Shown here: positions 51,595 to 62,401 of the stretch, in pieces
Layout: each line of letters begins with the position of its first letter
Position numbering within the stretch: position 1 is the first letter of the stretch
From: Streptomyces griseoviridis
GTDB taxonomy: Bacteria > Actinomycetota > Actinomycetes > Streptomycetales > Streptomycetaceae
Direction of reading: 5' to 3'
NCBI RefSeq assembly: GCF_005222485.1
Contig: NZ_CP029078.1
Location: 4,429,501-4,493,500, forward strand
DNA length: 64,000 bases
Made by a program: the position numbers and the translations under genes
Notes under the pieces: model-generated
Told to the model about the DNA's origin: nothing
What the model saw: only the letters and a program-made list of their open reading frames with translations
Database searches by the model: none

Positions 51595-54500
51595 GTGAGC
51601 AGCAGGCCATCCCGAGGCGCTGCTCGCCTCGCAGCGATACTCGACGCACTGCCCGACGCGTTGGTCCTGGTCAACGCCAACGGGACGGTCGTCAACGCGA
51701 ACACCATCGCCCTTGAGGCCTTCGAGGCTCCGGGCACCGCGCTCGTCGGGCGCGGACTGCTCGATCTGCTGCCGCAGTTCGACTCCAAGCTGATCCCCGG
51801 TTCCATGCGCAGGCCCGACCACATGGACCCGCGCGGGCAGACCAAACCGACCCGGATGGTCGCGCGGCGCACCGACGGGACGGAGTTCCCGGTCGAGGTC
51901 ACCAGCGCCAACCTGGAGAACGGGCAGCAGGCGTACGACAGTTACGGCTACAGCGGCGACGAGCTGCTGATGCTGGTCGTCAGGGACCTGACCGGCACCG
52001 TGGACACCGAGGCCGAACTGGCGCGCTCGCAGCGGCAGACCGAGATGATCCTGCGGGCCGCGAGCGAGGGCGTCGTCGGCACGGACACCGACGGGCGGAT
52101 CGTGCTCGTCAACCCGGCCGCCGCGCAGATCCTCGGCTACCGCGCCAGCGACCTCGGCGGCAAGGAGCTGCACACCCTCGTCCTGCACTCGCGGGCCGAC
52201 GGCGGGCCGTTCCCGTACGGGGAGTCGCCGCTCGCCGACACCCTGCGCTCCGGGCGCAAGCACCGGGTGCGCGGGCAGGTCGTCTGGTCCAAGTCCGGTG
52301 ACCAGGTCTCCGTCGACCTGACGACGGCTCCGGTGCGCGACGGCGACCAGCTCGTCGGCGCCGTCATGACCTTCACCGACCGGCGGCCGTACGACGTGCT
52401 CGCCGAGGAGAAGGAGGAGGCCGAGCGGCGTCACCACGAGGACCTGGAGCGCCTCGACGAGGAGCACGCCTCCGAACTGACCGCCCTGCGCCAGAAGCAC
52501 GTCACCGAACTCGAGGAACTGGCCGAGCGGCACGCCGAGGAGCTGGCCGCGGGCGAGGAGCGCATCGCCGCGCTCGGCGAGCGCGAGAAGGACCGCTACG
52601 AGGCCCTCGCCGGGCGTCACGAGCAGTTGCTGACGCTGCTCGGACGGTCGTTGCGCGGCCCGCTCGACGAGCTGCGCCGGGAGCTGGCCGCGCTCGCCGC
52701 CGACGACGCCGGGCAGTTGTGGCCCGAGGCCAACCAGGTGCTGCACCACCTCTCGGCCGGCTACTCCCGCATCACCACCCTCATCGACAACGTGCTCGGC
52801 TACCAGCTCCTCGACACCGGCGGCGAGACGGTCAGCCGCACCAAGGTGATGCTGGACGCCGTCGTCGCCGCCGGTGTGGACGGCGCCGTCGAGCTGATCG
52901 GCCCCGGCCGGGTGCAGTTCGCCGTGCACGCCCCGCCCATCGAGGCCGAGGTCGACCCGCAGCGGCTCGCCACCGCCCTCGCGCACCTCATCGCGGACGT
53001 CGCGGGCGTCGACGCCACCGGCAACACCCCCGTCTCCGCGGGCGGTTACCTGGACAACACCGTCGTCGTCGCGGCGGCGCAGCGCGGCGAGGTCGTACGG
53101 ATCGAGGTGCGCGGCCCGTACGCGGGCGGCGACCCGGTGCACGAGCCGATCGTGCGCGGGATCGTGCGCGCCCACGGCGGAGTGCTCCAGACCCACGAGG
53201 TCCCGGGCATGAGCGGCAACGCGTTCGTCCTCGAGGTGCCCATCGGCGGTGGCGCGGGCGCCGTCCCGGTCGTGGCGCAGGAGGCGCCGCCCGCCGAGGA
53301 GCAGACCTCGGGCGGCGGCAGGCGACGCGCCCGGCGGGCCTCCGTCGACGCCTTCCTGGAGAGCGACGTTCCCGGTGACGGCGGTGAACCGGCCGGCGAG
53401 GGCGGTGCGCCCACCGGGCGGCGGCGCAGGCGGGCCGCGGAGGGTGCCCCCGGCGCGGACGCCGTGGCAGGACCCGGGGCCGTGCCTGGTGCAGGCGCTG
53501 TGCCTGGCGCGGGGGCCGGTGTCGGGGGCGCGCTTCCCGCGCTTGCCTCCTCCGCCGGGTCAGCCCCTTCGGCCGGGCTGGACGGGGCCGATGAGTTCGA
53601 CGGGTTCGATGGGTTCGATGGGTTCGACGGGGCCCGTGATTCCGGTGGGGACGGTGGTACCGGGCGGCGGCGTGGGCGGGCCGCCGAGGGTGCCGTGGAT
53701 CGCGGGGTCGCCGACACGGGGGTGCCCGGGGTTCCCGGGGCTCCGGGCGGGCCGGGGGGTCCGGGGGGTCCGGGGGGTCCGGGGGTCTCCGAAGGTGCCG
53801 TCGTCATGGCCGGGGAGCACGCGGCGGGCGCCGCGGCCGTCGGGACGGGGCTGGGTGGCACCGTTCCGCCGCGCGGTGTGCCCGCGCCCGGCGGGGGTCG
53901 CCGGGCTCTGAACGAGCACGGTGAGCAGCACGCCCTGCCGCCCGCCCTGCCCGCCGCCTCCGCACCTCAGCCGACGCCCCCGGGACAGCCCGTTCCGGTC
54001 GACGACCCGGGTCAGCCGAGCGGGCGGCGCCGGCGTGCCCTGGCCGCGGCCAACGAGCGCGCCGCGGCTCAGGAAGCCGCCCCGCGCCCGGTGTTCGCCC
54101 TGCCCCCGGCGGAGGCGGACCGCACCCCCGAGACGGCGGCCCGGCAGCACCTCCCGCACCAGGCGCAGCCTCAAGCACCAGCACAGGCCCAGCCGCAGCC
54201 GCCGGCACCTCGTCAGGCGCAGCCGATGCCGGGTGCGGTCGCGCCCGCGCCCGTTCAGATGCCGGGGCAGGCGCAGGCGCCGGGGCTCGCGCCCGTGCAG
54301 GGCAGGGGTCAGGCCCAGGGGCCGGTGCCCGCGCAGGGCCAGCCACCGCGGCTCGCGCCGGTCCAGGCGCAGGGGCCCGTTCCGGCGCAGGGCCTCGGGC
54401 CGGTCCCCGCGCAGGCGCCCGCGCTCGGCCAGCCGCAGCCGGGACCCGCCCAGCCGCAGGCCCCGGTGCCCGGCCAGGCGCCGGGTCAGCTGCCCGGTCA

Positions 54501-56232
54501 GGCGCACGGTCCGGTACCCGCCCAGGCGCAGGCCCCCCGGCCCCAGAACGCCGGTCAGCCCCAGCTCCAGCCGCCTCCCGGCCTGCCGCAGGCGACCGGC
54601 CAGCCCCAGGTCCCCGGTCAGCCGCAGGCAACCGGCCTGCCGCCGACGACCAGCCAGCCCCAGGTTTCCGGTCAGCCGCAGCCCGTCGCGCGGCCGCAGC
54701 TTCCCGGGCAGAGCGGGCAGGACGCCTCCGGTGACGCCCTGATCGACGACGGTCGGCACGACGCCGTTCCGCTCGACCAGGACGACGACCACACCCCGCC
54801 GCAGCCCCACCCCACCGCCGCGCCCACCGGACGCCGTCGCCGTGCCGTCGCGCAGCCGGGCGGCCCGGCCGGGACGCCCGCGCAGGGGACCGCCGTCGGG
54901 TCCGAGCAGGCGCAGCCGGTCGCCGCGCAGCCGCTGCCGCCCGCGTCCGCCGCGCCCGGTGGCCCCGCCCAGAACACCTCGGGGCAGCCGCTGCCGCTGC
55001 CCGCCGAGGCGACCGCGGCCCCGCTGCCTCCTGAGGCCCCGGCGCAACCCCGGCCCCAGCCGCTGCCCGCGGAGGCCGCCGCGCCGCCCGCGCCGCTCGA
55101 CCCCAACTCCACCCAGGGGCGGTCGATCAGCGTCCGGACGCTCGGGCAGGGGGTGCCCTTCACGCGGCAGGCCGCCCAGGTGCAGTTGCCGACGGCGACG
55201 CCCCCGCCGCACCAGCCGAACGGCGGCGGCAGGCGCCGCAAGCTCGGTACGCCGCCCGACCCCGCCGCGGGCCGCCCGCACCCGACGGGCGAGCAGCCCG
55301 CCGCGCAGGCCCAGCCGCAGGCGCAGCCGTCCTCGCAGGCCGGGCAGTCGCGGCTCGCGCAGGGGACCGAGGGCAGCGGACGGTCGTACGCGATAGGCGC
55401 CCCCGACGTGAACGCCGATGAGGGGCCCGAGCCGTTGGACGGTCCCGGCGGCGCCGTCGAGGTCGCGGATCCGCCGCGTGCGCAGCCGTTGGACGACGAA
55501 CTGCCGCCCGAGCCGCTCGACAACCCGCGTCGGCTGCTGGTCTGGCCCGCCCCTGATGTGACGACCCAGCAGGCGTTGAGCGACCGCGGCTACCGGCCGG
55601 TGATCGTGCACTCGCGCGAGGAGGTCGACGCGCAGATAGCGGCGTTCCCGGCCGCGCTGTTCGTGGACCCGCTGACCGGGCCGATCACCAGGACCGCGCT
55701 CCAGTCGCTGCGGCAGGCCGCGGTGGCCGCCGAGGTGCCCGTGATGGTGACGGCCGGGCTCGGGCAGGCGACCCGCGAGGCCGCGTACGGCGCCGACCCC
55801 GCCGTGCTGCTGAAGGCGCTCGCGCCCCGGGACAGCGAGCAGCATCCGCCGCGGGTGCTGCTGATCGAGGAGCACGCGGAGATCGCGCTCGCGCTGACGT
55901 CGACGCTGGAGCGGCGCGGGATGCAGGTCGCGCGGGCGGCGAGTGACGCCGACGCGGTGGCGCTGGCCGGGCAGTTGCGGCCGAACCTGGTCGTGATGGA
56001 CCTGATGCAGGTGCACAGGCGGCAGTCGGGGTTCGCCGGGATCATCGACTGGCTGCGGGCGAACGGCCAGCTCAACAGGACCCCGTTGGTCGTCTACACG
56101 GCCGCCGTCGACCAGGCCGACCTGCCCAGGCTGGCCTCGGGCGAGACGGTCCTGTTCCTCGCCGAACGGTCCACGAGCCCCGAGGCGCAGAGCCGGATCG
56201 TCGACCTGCTGGCCCGGATAGGCACCAACTGA
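51595..56232 (+). CDS. Giant PAS / pseudo-histidine-kinase / tandem receiver-like protein
   Basis: 1545 residues. Two PAS domains (about 10-130 and 145-255, e.g. ILRAASEGVVGTDTDGRIVLVNPAAAQILGY), a coiled coil (265-345), then a kinase-like core whose H-box reads GRSLRGPL at 350-357: Arg351 replaces the phosphoacceptor His. The ATP-binding region is eroded too (ALAHLIADVAG for the N-box). Residues about 560-1300 are Pro/Gln/Ala/Gly-rich. Two receiver-like domains end the protein: one around LFVDPLTG (Asp1358) and the second with RVLLIEEHAEIALAL and LVVMDLMQ (Asp1469). GTG with gggaggaag. Likely a signalling scaffold rather than a kinase. Confidence 0.78.
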   Translation: MSSRPSRGAARLAAILDALPDALVLVNANGTVVNANTIALEAFEAPGTALVGRGLLDLLPQFDSKLIPGSMRRPDHMDPRGQTKPTRMVARRTDGTEFPVEVTSANLENGQQAYDSYGYSGDELLMLVVRDLTGTVDTEAELARSQRQTEMILRAASEGVVGTDTDGRIVLVNPAAAQILGYRASDLGGKELHTLVLHSRADGGPFPYGESPLADTLRSGRKHRVRGQVVWSKSGDQVSVDLTTAPVRDGDQLVGAVMTFTDRRPYDVLAEEKEEAERRHHEDLERLDEEHASELTALRQKHVTELEELAERHAEELAAGEERIAALGEREKDRYEALAGRHEQLLTLLGRSLRGPLDELRRELAALAADDAGQLWPEANQVLHHLSAGYSRITTLIDNVLGYQLLDTGGETVSRTKVMLDAVVAAGVDGAVELIGPGRVQFAVHAPPIEAEVDPQRLATALAHLIADVAGVDATGNTPVSAGGYLDNTVVVAAAQRGEVVRIEVRGPYAGGDPVHEPIVRGIVRAHGGVLQTHEVPGMSGNAFVLEVPIGGGAGAVPVVAQEAPPAEEQTSGGGRRRARRASVDAFLESDVPGDGGEPAGEGGAPTGRRRRRAAEGAPGADAVAGPGAVPGAGAVPGAGAGVGGALPALASSAGSAPSAGLDGADEFDGFDGFDGFDGARDSGGDGGTGRRRGRAAEGAVDRGVADTGVPGVPGAPGGPGGPGGPGGPGVSEGAVVMAGEHAAGAAAVGTGLGGTVPPRGVPAPGGGRRALNEHGEQHALPPALPAASAPQPTPPGQPVPVDDPGQPSGRRRRALAAANERAAAQEAAPRPVFALPPAEADRTPETAARQHLPHQAQPQAPAQAQPQPPAPRQAQPMPGAVAPAPVQMPGQAQAPGLAPVQGRGQAQGPVPAQGQPPRLAPVQAQGPVPAQGLGPVPAQAPALGQPQPGPAQPQAPVPGQAPGQLPGQAHGPVPAQAQAPRPQNAGQPQLQPPPGLPQATGQPQVPGQPQATGLPPTTSQPQVSGQPQPVARPQLPGQSGQDASGDALIDDGRHDAVPLDQDDDHTPPQPHPTAAPTGRRRRAVAQPGGPAGTPAQGTAVGSEQAQPVAAQPLPPASAAPGGPAQNTSGQPLPLPAEATAAPLPPEAPAQPRPQPLPAEAAAPPAPLDPNSTQGRSISVRTLGQGVPFTRQAAQVQLPTATPPPHQPNGGGRRRKLGTPPDPAAGRPHPTGEQPAAQAQPQAQPSSQAGQSRLAQGTEGSGRSYAIGAPDVNADEGPEPLDGPGGAVEVADPPRAQPLDDELPPEPLDNPRRLLVWPAPDVTTQQALSDRGYRPVIVHSREEVDAQIAAFPAALFVDPLTGPITRTALQSLRQAAVAAEVPVMVTAGLGQATREAAYGADPAVLLKALAPRDSEQHPPRVLLIEEHAEIALALTSTLERRGMQVARAASDADAVALAGQLRPNLVVMDLMQVHRRQSGFAGIIDWLRANGQLNRTPLVVYTAAVDQADLPRLASGETVLFLAERSTSPEAQSRIVDLLARIGTN
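54130..55400. repeat. Pro/Gln-rich coding repeat region
   Basis: Degenerate repeats of cagccgcag, gcccaggcg and cccggtcag inside the giant PAS protein, encoding PAQ/GQP/PQAPG stretches. Confidence 0.85.
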
Positions 56233-56299
56233 CCTCCGGGCAACCGGAGTCCGGCCCCGGTCTCGGTCGGGACAGCTCGACCGGCCCGCCGGGTGCTGC

Positions 56300-56881
56300 T
56301 CAGGGCGCCACGATGCGGCGGGCCGCCTCCTTGATCGACGCGCGGAGGCGGTCGCGGTCCGTCGGGTCGGCGCCCGCCAGGATGCGGCTCATCTGCGGGA
56401 CGACCGTCGCCCAGTTGGCCAGGGCGATCAGCAGAAAGAGCAGGTCGCGGGCCGGGATCGCGTCGCTGATGACACCCCGGTCCTGGCCGTCCTGGACGGC
56501 GGCGACCTTGCCGGTGTAGTGCGCCTGGCGCTCGCCCTCGTCGGGGAGTTCGGCGCTGCCGTACTCGATGCCCTCCCAGTAGAGGAGGCGCAGCAGTCCG
56601 GGGTGGACGGCGTGGTAGTCCATGAGCCGGTCGAGCCAGCCCTCTATGTCGTCCGGGTCGACCGGGACCGCCGCGGCCAGGTCGACCATGGACCGGCCGA
56701 GGACCTGTGAGAACAGCTCCGCCTTGTTGCCGAAGTAGGCGTAGATCAACTGCTTGTTGGCCTTCGCCGCGGACGCGATCCGGTCGATCCGGGCGCCCGC
56801 GATGCCGTACCGGGCGAACTCGGTGACCGCCGCCTCGAAGATCCGGGCCTTCGTCGCCTCGGGGTCCCTGCTTGCTGCCAT
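56300..56881 (-). CDS. TetR-family regulator
   Basis: 193 residues. HTH: ATKARIFEAAVTEFARYGIAGARIDRIASAAKANKQLIYAYFGNKAELFSQVL; C-terminal ligand domain unassigned (WLDRLMDYHAVHPGLLRLLYWEG). ATG at 56881; TACCCT (56888-56893 on plus coordinates) is placed for a leaderless start. It is divergent from an MFS gene, with two palindromic operators between them, and presumably represses both. Confidence 0.92.
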   Translation of the reverse strand: MAASRDPEATKARIFEAAVTEFARYGIAGARIDRIASAAKANKQLIYAYFGNKAELFSQVLGRSMVDLAAAVPVDPDDIEGWLDRLMDYHAVHPGLLRLLYWEGIEYGSAELPDEGERQAHYTGKVAAVQDGQDRGVISDAIPARDLLFLLIALANWATVVPQMSRILAGADPTDRDRLRASIKEAARRIVAP

Positions 56882-56907
56882 GAGGGCAGGGTACCGCCGC
56901 AAGTAAC

Positions 56908-56982
56908 CAACCATTTGGTTGACGGGGAATGCGGGGGCGCCGCAGACTGTTGCCGCCTTCGTTCCAACCAACCGGTTGGTTG
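56908..56982. promoter_or_regulatory. Paired CAACCA/TGGTTG operators of the TetR regulator
   Basis: CAACCA-tt-TGGTTG at 56908-56921 and a perfect 18-bp palindrome CAACCAACCGGTTGGTTG at 56965-56982, centres 59 bp apart, in the divergent TetR-MFS promoter region. Confidence 0.85.
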
Positions 56983-57009
56983 CCGTCCCGCCCCGTCCCG
57001 CCCCGTCCC

Positions 57010-57118
57010 TCACACTCGCTCCTCCTCGCACTCGCGCCCTCGGCACACTCACTCCCTCCGCAGCCTCACTCCCTCCGCACCCTCCGTAACCGCCGCACCC
57101 TCCGCACCCTCCGTCCCA
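57010..57118. repeat. ctccctccgc/accctccgc repeats in the MFS leader
   Basis: About eight degenerate 9-11 bp pyrimidine-rich repeats just upstream of the MFS ribosome-binding site. Confidence 0.7.
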
Positions 57119-57132
57119 AGGAGCGCCTCGCC

Positions 57133-58338
57133 ATGCCGTCCGAAGCCACCGCCGCGCGCACGAGTCCTCGGCAGGTCCGACGACCCCCGTCCGCGCTCCG
57201 GGACCGGATACTCCTCCCGCTCATCGCCGTCTGCACGGCCGTCACGGCCGCCAACATCTATCTCGCGGCGCCGCTCCTGCCGCTGATCGCGCACGACTTC
57301 GGCTCCACGCCGTCCGCCGTGGCCTGGGTCGCCTCGGTCGCGCAGTTCGGCTACGCGGCCGGGCTGTTGTTTTTCGCCCCGCTCGGCGACAGCGTCAGCC
57401 GGCGCCGGCTGGTCGCCGTCCTCTCCCTGGTCACCACGGCCGCGCTGGCCGTCGGCGCGCTGGCGCCCGGGATCGCCGCGCTCGCCGCCGCGGTGCTGGT
57501 GGCGTCCGCCGCCACCGTCGTCCCGCAACTGCTGGTGCCGCTGGTCGCCGAACGCGCCCCCGTCGACCGGCGGGCCCGTCATGTCGCCGCGGTGATCTCC
57601 GGACTGTTCACCGGGGTCGTCGCCGCCCGGGTGCTGGGCGGGCTGGTCGGGCAGGCGTTCGGCTGGCGGGCCGCCTTCGTGGGCGCGGCCGCGCTGACCG
57701 CCGTCCTCGGCCTGGCCACCGCCGCCGTCCTGCCGGTCGAGAGGCGACGGCGCGAGGGGCCGGTCTTCGCCGGGCTGGCCGCGATGCCGTCGCTGGTGCG
57801 CCGCTCGCCCGACCTGTGGCGGGCGTGCGTGCGGCAGGCCGGGATGTACGGCGCGTGGAGCGCCCTGTGGACGACGCTCGCGCTGCTGCTGACCGAGCGG
57901 CCGTACGGCCTCTCCACCGCGACCGCCGGCCTCTTCGGCCTCTTCGGACTCACCGCGAGCGTGGTCGCGCCGCTGGCCGGCGGTCTGGTCGACCGGTTCG
58001 GCGCCGCCAAGGTCGTCCGGTACGCGTATCTCCTCGCGGCGGTGTCCGTGCCGCTGTTCTGGCTGGGCGGGCAGGTGATGGCGGCGCTGTTCGTGGCCGC
58101 GATCGTGATCCACGCGGCGCTGGTCGCCTCGCACGTCGCCAACCAGACGCTCGCCCTCACCACCACCCGCTCCCCGGCCGCCGCCAACAGCGCCTACGTC
58201 GTGGCGGGCTTCGCGGGCGGCGCCACCGCCTCCGCGCTGGCCGGTCTCGCCTTCACCCACTGGGGCTGGGGCGGGGTCTGCGCGGTGGCGGGGACCTGGC
58301 TGGTGGCGGGGTGGGGGAGCACGGCTGTAAGGCGGTGA
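57133..58338 (+). CDS. MFS transporter (12-helix, AraJ/YgaY-like)
   Basis: 401 residues, 12 helices: ANIYLAAPLLPLIAHDF, motif A FAPLGDSVSRRRLVAVL, ARVLGGLVGQAFGWRAAFVGAAAL (motif C), and a central PVERRRREG loop. AraJ-type exporters move sugars or drugs. ATG at 57133 with aaggag upstream. Divergent from the TetR gene and separated from it by its operators, so it is probably induced by its substrate. Confidence 0.9.
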   Translation: MPSEATAARTSPRQVRRPPSALRDRILLPLIAVCTAVTAANIYLAAPLLPLIAHDFGSTPSAVAWVASVAQFGYAAGLLFFAPLGDSVSRRRLVAVLSLVTTAALAVGALAPGIAALAAAVLVASAATVVPQLLVPLVAERAPVDRRARHVAAVISGLFTGVVAARVLGGLVGQAFGWRAAFVGAAALTAVLGLATAAVLPVERRRREGPVFAGLAAMPSLVRRSPDLWRACVRQAGMYGAWSALWTTLALLLTERPYGLSTATAGLFGLFGLTASVVAPLAGGLVDRFGAAKVVRYAYLLAAVSVPLFWLGGQVMAALFVAAIVIHAALVASHVANQTLALTTTRSPAAANSAYVVAGFAGGATASALAGLAFTHWGWGGVCAVAGTWLVAGWGSTAVRR

Positions 58339-58502
58339 CCCCCGGGACCCACGCGGGGAGTGACCACAGTGGACACGGCGGTACGACCGTACGGCCGTGC
58401 GACCGTACGGCGGTCCGACGGCGACCCCGTCACCGCTCGCGGGGGACCACCACGGTGATCCCCCGCCCGGCCCGCGTCAGGACCGTCGTCCCGGCGACCG
58501 TC
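58339..58502. other. Intergenic region with gaccgtacggc repeats
   Basis: Between convergent MFS and acyl-CoA-ligase genes. Direct copies of gaccgtacggc at about 58384 and 58402 and an inverted ccgtacgg; a gggggacc/ggtgatccccc hairpin near 58441-58463 may terminate either gene. Confidence 0.5.
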
Positions 58503-60170
<1,668 letters not shown>

Positions 60171-60305
60171 GGCGTCCTCCCGGGGCGACATTGCCGACGG
60201 CGGTGGGGTTTGCGCCGATTCTGCGCACGTACCGCGCGGTATGTCACTAGGTGCCGGTGATCGATCACGTCACGTCCGGCGGACATCTGCCCAGGATTGG
60301 GCGTA

Positions 60306-60863
60306 TTACCGTACAAGCCCCAGCTCGGTGTCCTCGCGCAGCTTGCCGAGCGCACGCGACACCGCCGACTTCACCGTGCCCACCGAGACACCGAGGACCT
60401 CGGCGGTCTGCGCCTCGCTGAGGTCCTCGTAGTACCTGAGAACGACCATCGCCCGCTGCCGGGCCGGAAGTCTCGTGATCGCCCGCCACATCGCGTCGCG
60501 CAGCGCCTGCTGCTCGGCCGGGTCGTCGCCGGCCGGCAGCGGCTCGGGCTCGGGCAGCTCCTCGCACGCGAACTCGTCGACCCGGCGCTTGCGCCACTGC
60601 GAGGTGCGGGTGTTCAGCAGCGCGCGGCGGACATAGCCGTCCAGCGCGCGGTGGTCCTCGATCCGCTCCCAGGCGACGTACGTCTTGGTCAGCGCCGTCT
60701 GCAACAGGTCCTCGGCGTCGCACGGGTTCGCGGTCAGCGACCGGGCGGTCCGCAGCAGCACCGGCTGGCGGGCCCGCACGTAGGACGCGAACGACGGGTA
60801 CGAGGGGGCCCGCGACGCGGGTTCGGCAGCCGCGGACGCGCTGGTGCAGACGAGTGTGGTCAT
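60306..60863 (-). CDS. ECF sigma factor, SigE-family (SCO4005-like)
   Basis: 185 residues of the actinobacterial SigE-family ECF group. Region 2: FASYVRARQPVLLRTARSLTANPCDAEDLLQTALTKTYVAWERI; region 4: LPARQRAMVVLRYYEDLSEAQTAEVLGVSVGTVKSAVSRALGKLRE. No anti-sigma gene is next to it. ATG at 60863 is set by TAGCGT (60871-60876 on plus coordinates), 7 nt before it in a leaderless layout; an ATG 9 nt upstream would overlap this element. Confidence 0.92.
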   Translation of the reverse strand: MTTLVCTSASAAAEPASRAPSYPSFASYVRARQPVLLRTARSLTANPCDAEDLLQTALTKTYVAWERIEDHRALDGYVRRALLNTRTSQWRKRRVDEFACEELPEPEPLPAGDDPAEQQALRDAMWRAITRLPARQRAMVVLRYYEDLSEAQTAEVLGVSVGTVKSAVSRALGKLREDTELGLVR

Positions 60864-60872
60864 GGATTCCAC

Positions 60873-61234
60873 GCTAGGAGCGGGGGTGCCTCCGGCGGAT
60901 CGGCCGCAGGTCCCGAAGCGGGGTCCCCCTCAGGTTGTAGGGGTGGTGCGGGCCCCACCTCCTGAAGGTGGAGGAACGGGTCGGGGGTACTGCGGGATGA
61001 CCCCCGGCCCGCCCCTGATGACAGACCCCTGGAGGGCGGGAGCGGCACGGGCTCCGGAGGACGGGAGCGGCACGGCTTCTGGAGGGACCGGAGGGAGAGG
61101 CACGGCCCCTGGAGGGACCGGAGGGAGGGGCGCGCCCCGCCGCCAGCCGGTCAGCCGTAAGCCACCCGCCGCCCGCCGTCCGCCGCTCAGCCGTCCGCCG
61201 CTCAGCCGTCCGCCCGCCGCCCGCCGCCCGCCGC
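60873..61234. other. Repeat-rich intergenic region
   Basis: About 360 bp between the sigma gene and the Ltp2-like stop. Two 29-bp copies of ggagggaccggagggag... (61081-61128) and at least three ccgctcagccgtc units (61191-61243) are visible. No gene is supported on either strand. Confidence 0.6.
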
Positions 61235-62401
61235 TCAGCCGTCCCCCGTCAGGATCAGCCCCGACGTCGGCACGCCGGTGCCCGCCGTCACCAGGATCCG
61301 TTCCGCGTCCGGCACCGGGTTCGCCGCCGTGCCGCGCAGTTGGCGCACGGCCTCCGCGATGCCGTTCATCCCGTGCAGGTACGCCTCCCCCAGCTGCCCG
61401 CCGTGCGTGTTGAGCGGCAGCGTCCGCCCGGCGACGAAGTCCGCCGCCTCGCCCTTCCCGCAGAACCCGAACTCCTCCAGCTGCATCAGCACGAACGGCG
61501 TGAAGTGGTCGTAGAGGATCGCCACGTCGATGTCGGCGGGGGTGAGCCCGGAGGCGCGCCAGAGCCGGCGGGCGACGACCTCCGTCTCGGGCAGCCCGGT
61601 CAGGTCGTCGCGGTAGTAGCTGGTCATCTGCTCCTGGCCGCGCCCGGCGCCCTGGGCCGCCGCCGTGACGACGGCCGGCCGCCGGGCCAGGTCCCTGGCC
61701 CGCTCCACCGAGGTGACGACGATCGCCTGGCCGCCGTCGGTCTCCTGGCAGCAGTCGAGCAGCCGCAGCGGTTCGACGATCCAGCGGGAGGCCGCGTGGT
61801 CGGCGAGGGTGAGGGGGCGGCCGTAGAAGTAGGCCGCCGGGTTCGTCGCCGCGTACATCCGGTCGACGACGGCGACCTGGCCGAACGCCTCCGGGGTCAG
61901 CCCGTAGGCGTGCAGATACCTGCGCGCGGCCATCGCCACCCAGGAGGCGGGGGTGAGCAGCCCGAACGGCAGCGCCCAGCCGAGCGCCGCGCCCTCCGCC
62001 GACGGCTCCCGGTGCCGCACCCCCGAACCGAACCGGCGCCCCGAGCGCTCGTTGAACGCCCGGTAGCAGACGACGACTTCGGCGACGCCGGTCGCCACGG
62101 CGAGCGCCGCCTGCTGGACCGTCGCGCAGGCCGCGCCGCCGCCGTAGTGGACCCGGGAGAAGAAGGACAGCTCGCCGATCCCGCACGCCTGGGCGACGGT
62201 GATCTCCGGGCTGGTGTCCATCGTGAACGTCACCATGCCGTCGACGTCCGCCGCGGTGAGCCCGGCGTCGGCGAGCGCGGCCCGCACCGCCTCCGCCGCC
62301 AGCCGCAGCTCGCTGCGCCCCGAGTCCTTGGAGAACTCGGTGGCGCCGATCCCCACGATCGCCGCCCGCCCGCCGAGGCCGTCCCGCCCGCGCGCCCTCA
62401 C
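61235..62401 (-). CDS. Lipid-transfer/thiolase-like aldolase (Ltp2-like)
   Basis: 388 residues of the SCP-x/thiolase-like Ltp family. In steroid degradation Ltp2 cleaves the side-chain aldol product of the ChsH1-ChsH2 hydratase. Segments: RAAIVGIGATEFSKDSGRSELRLAAEAV, HYGGGAACATVQQAALAVATG, YDHFTPFVLMQLEEFGFCGKGEA and LNTHGGQLGEAYLHGMNGIAEAV. The usual nucleophilic Cys of thiolases is not at the canonical place, as expected for Ltp2. GTG start overlaps the MaoC stop (GTGA). Third of three coupled genes. Confidence 0.85.
   Translation of the reverse strand: MRARGRDGLGGRAAIVGIGATEFSKDSGRSELRLAAEAVRAALADAGLTAADVDGMVTFTMDTSPEITVAQACGIGELSFFSRVHYGGGAACATVQQAALAVATGVAEVVVCYRAFNERSGRRFGSGVRHREPSAEGAALGWALPFGLLTPASWVAMAARRYLHAYGLTPEAFGQVAVVDRMYAATNPAAYFYGRPLTLADHAASRWIVEPLRLLDCCQETDGGQAIVVTSVERARDLARRPAVVTAAAQGAGRGQEQMTSYYRDDLTGLPETEVVARRLWRASGLTPADIDVAILYDHFTPFVLMQLEEFGFCGKGEAADFVAGRTLPLNTHGGQLGEAYLHGMNGIAEAVRQLRGTAANPVPDAERILVTAGTGVPTSGLILTGDG

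Noticed and set aside
60930..62186. 418-codon minus-strand ORF overlapping the Ltp2-like gene
   Set aside because: Out-of-frame shadow of the Ltp2-like gene running into the intergenic repeats.
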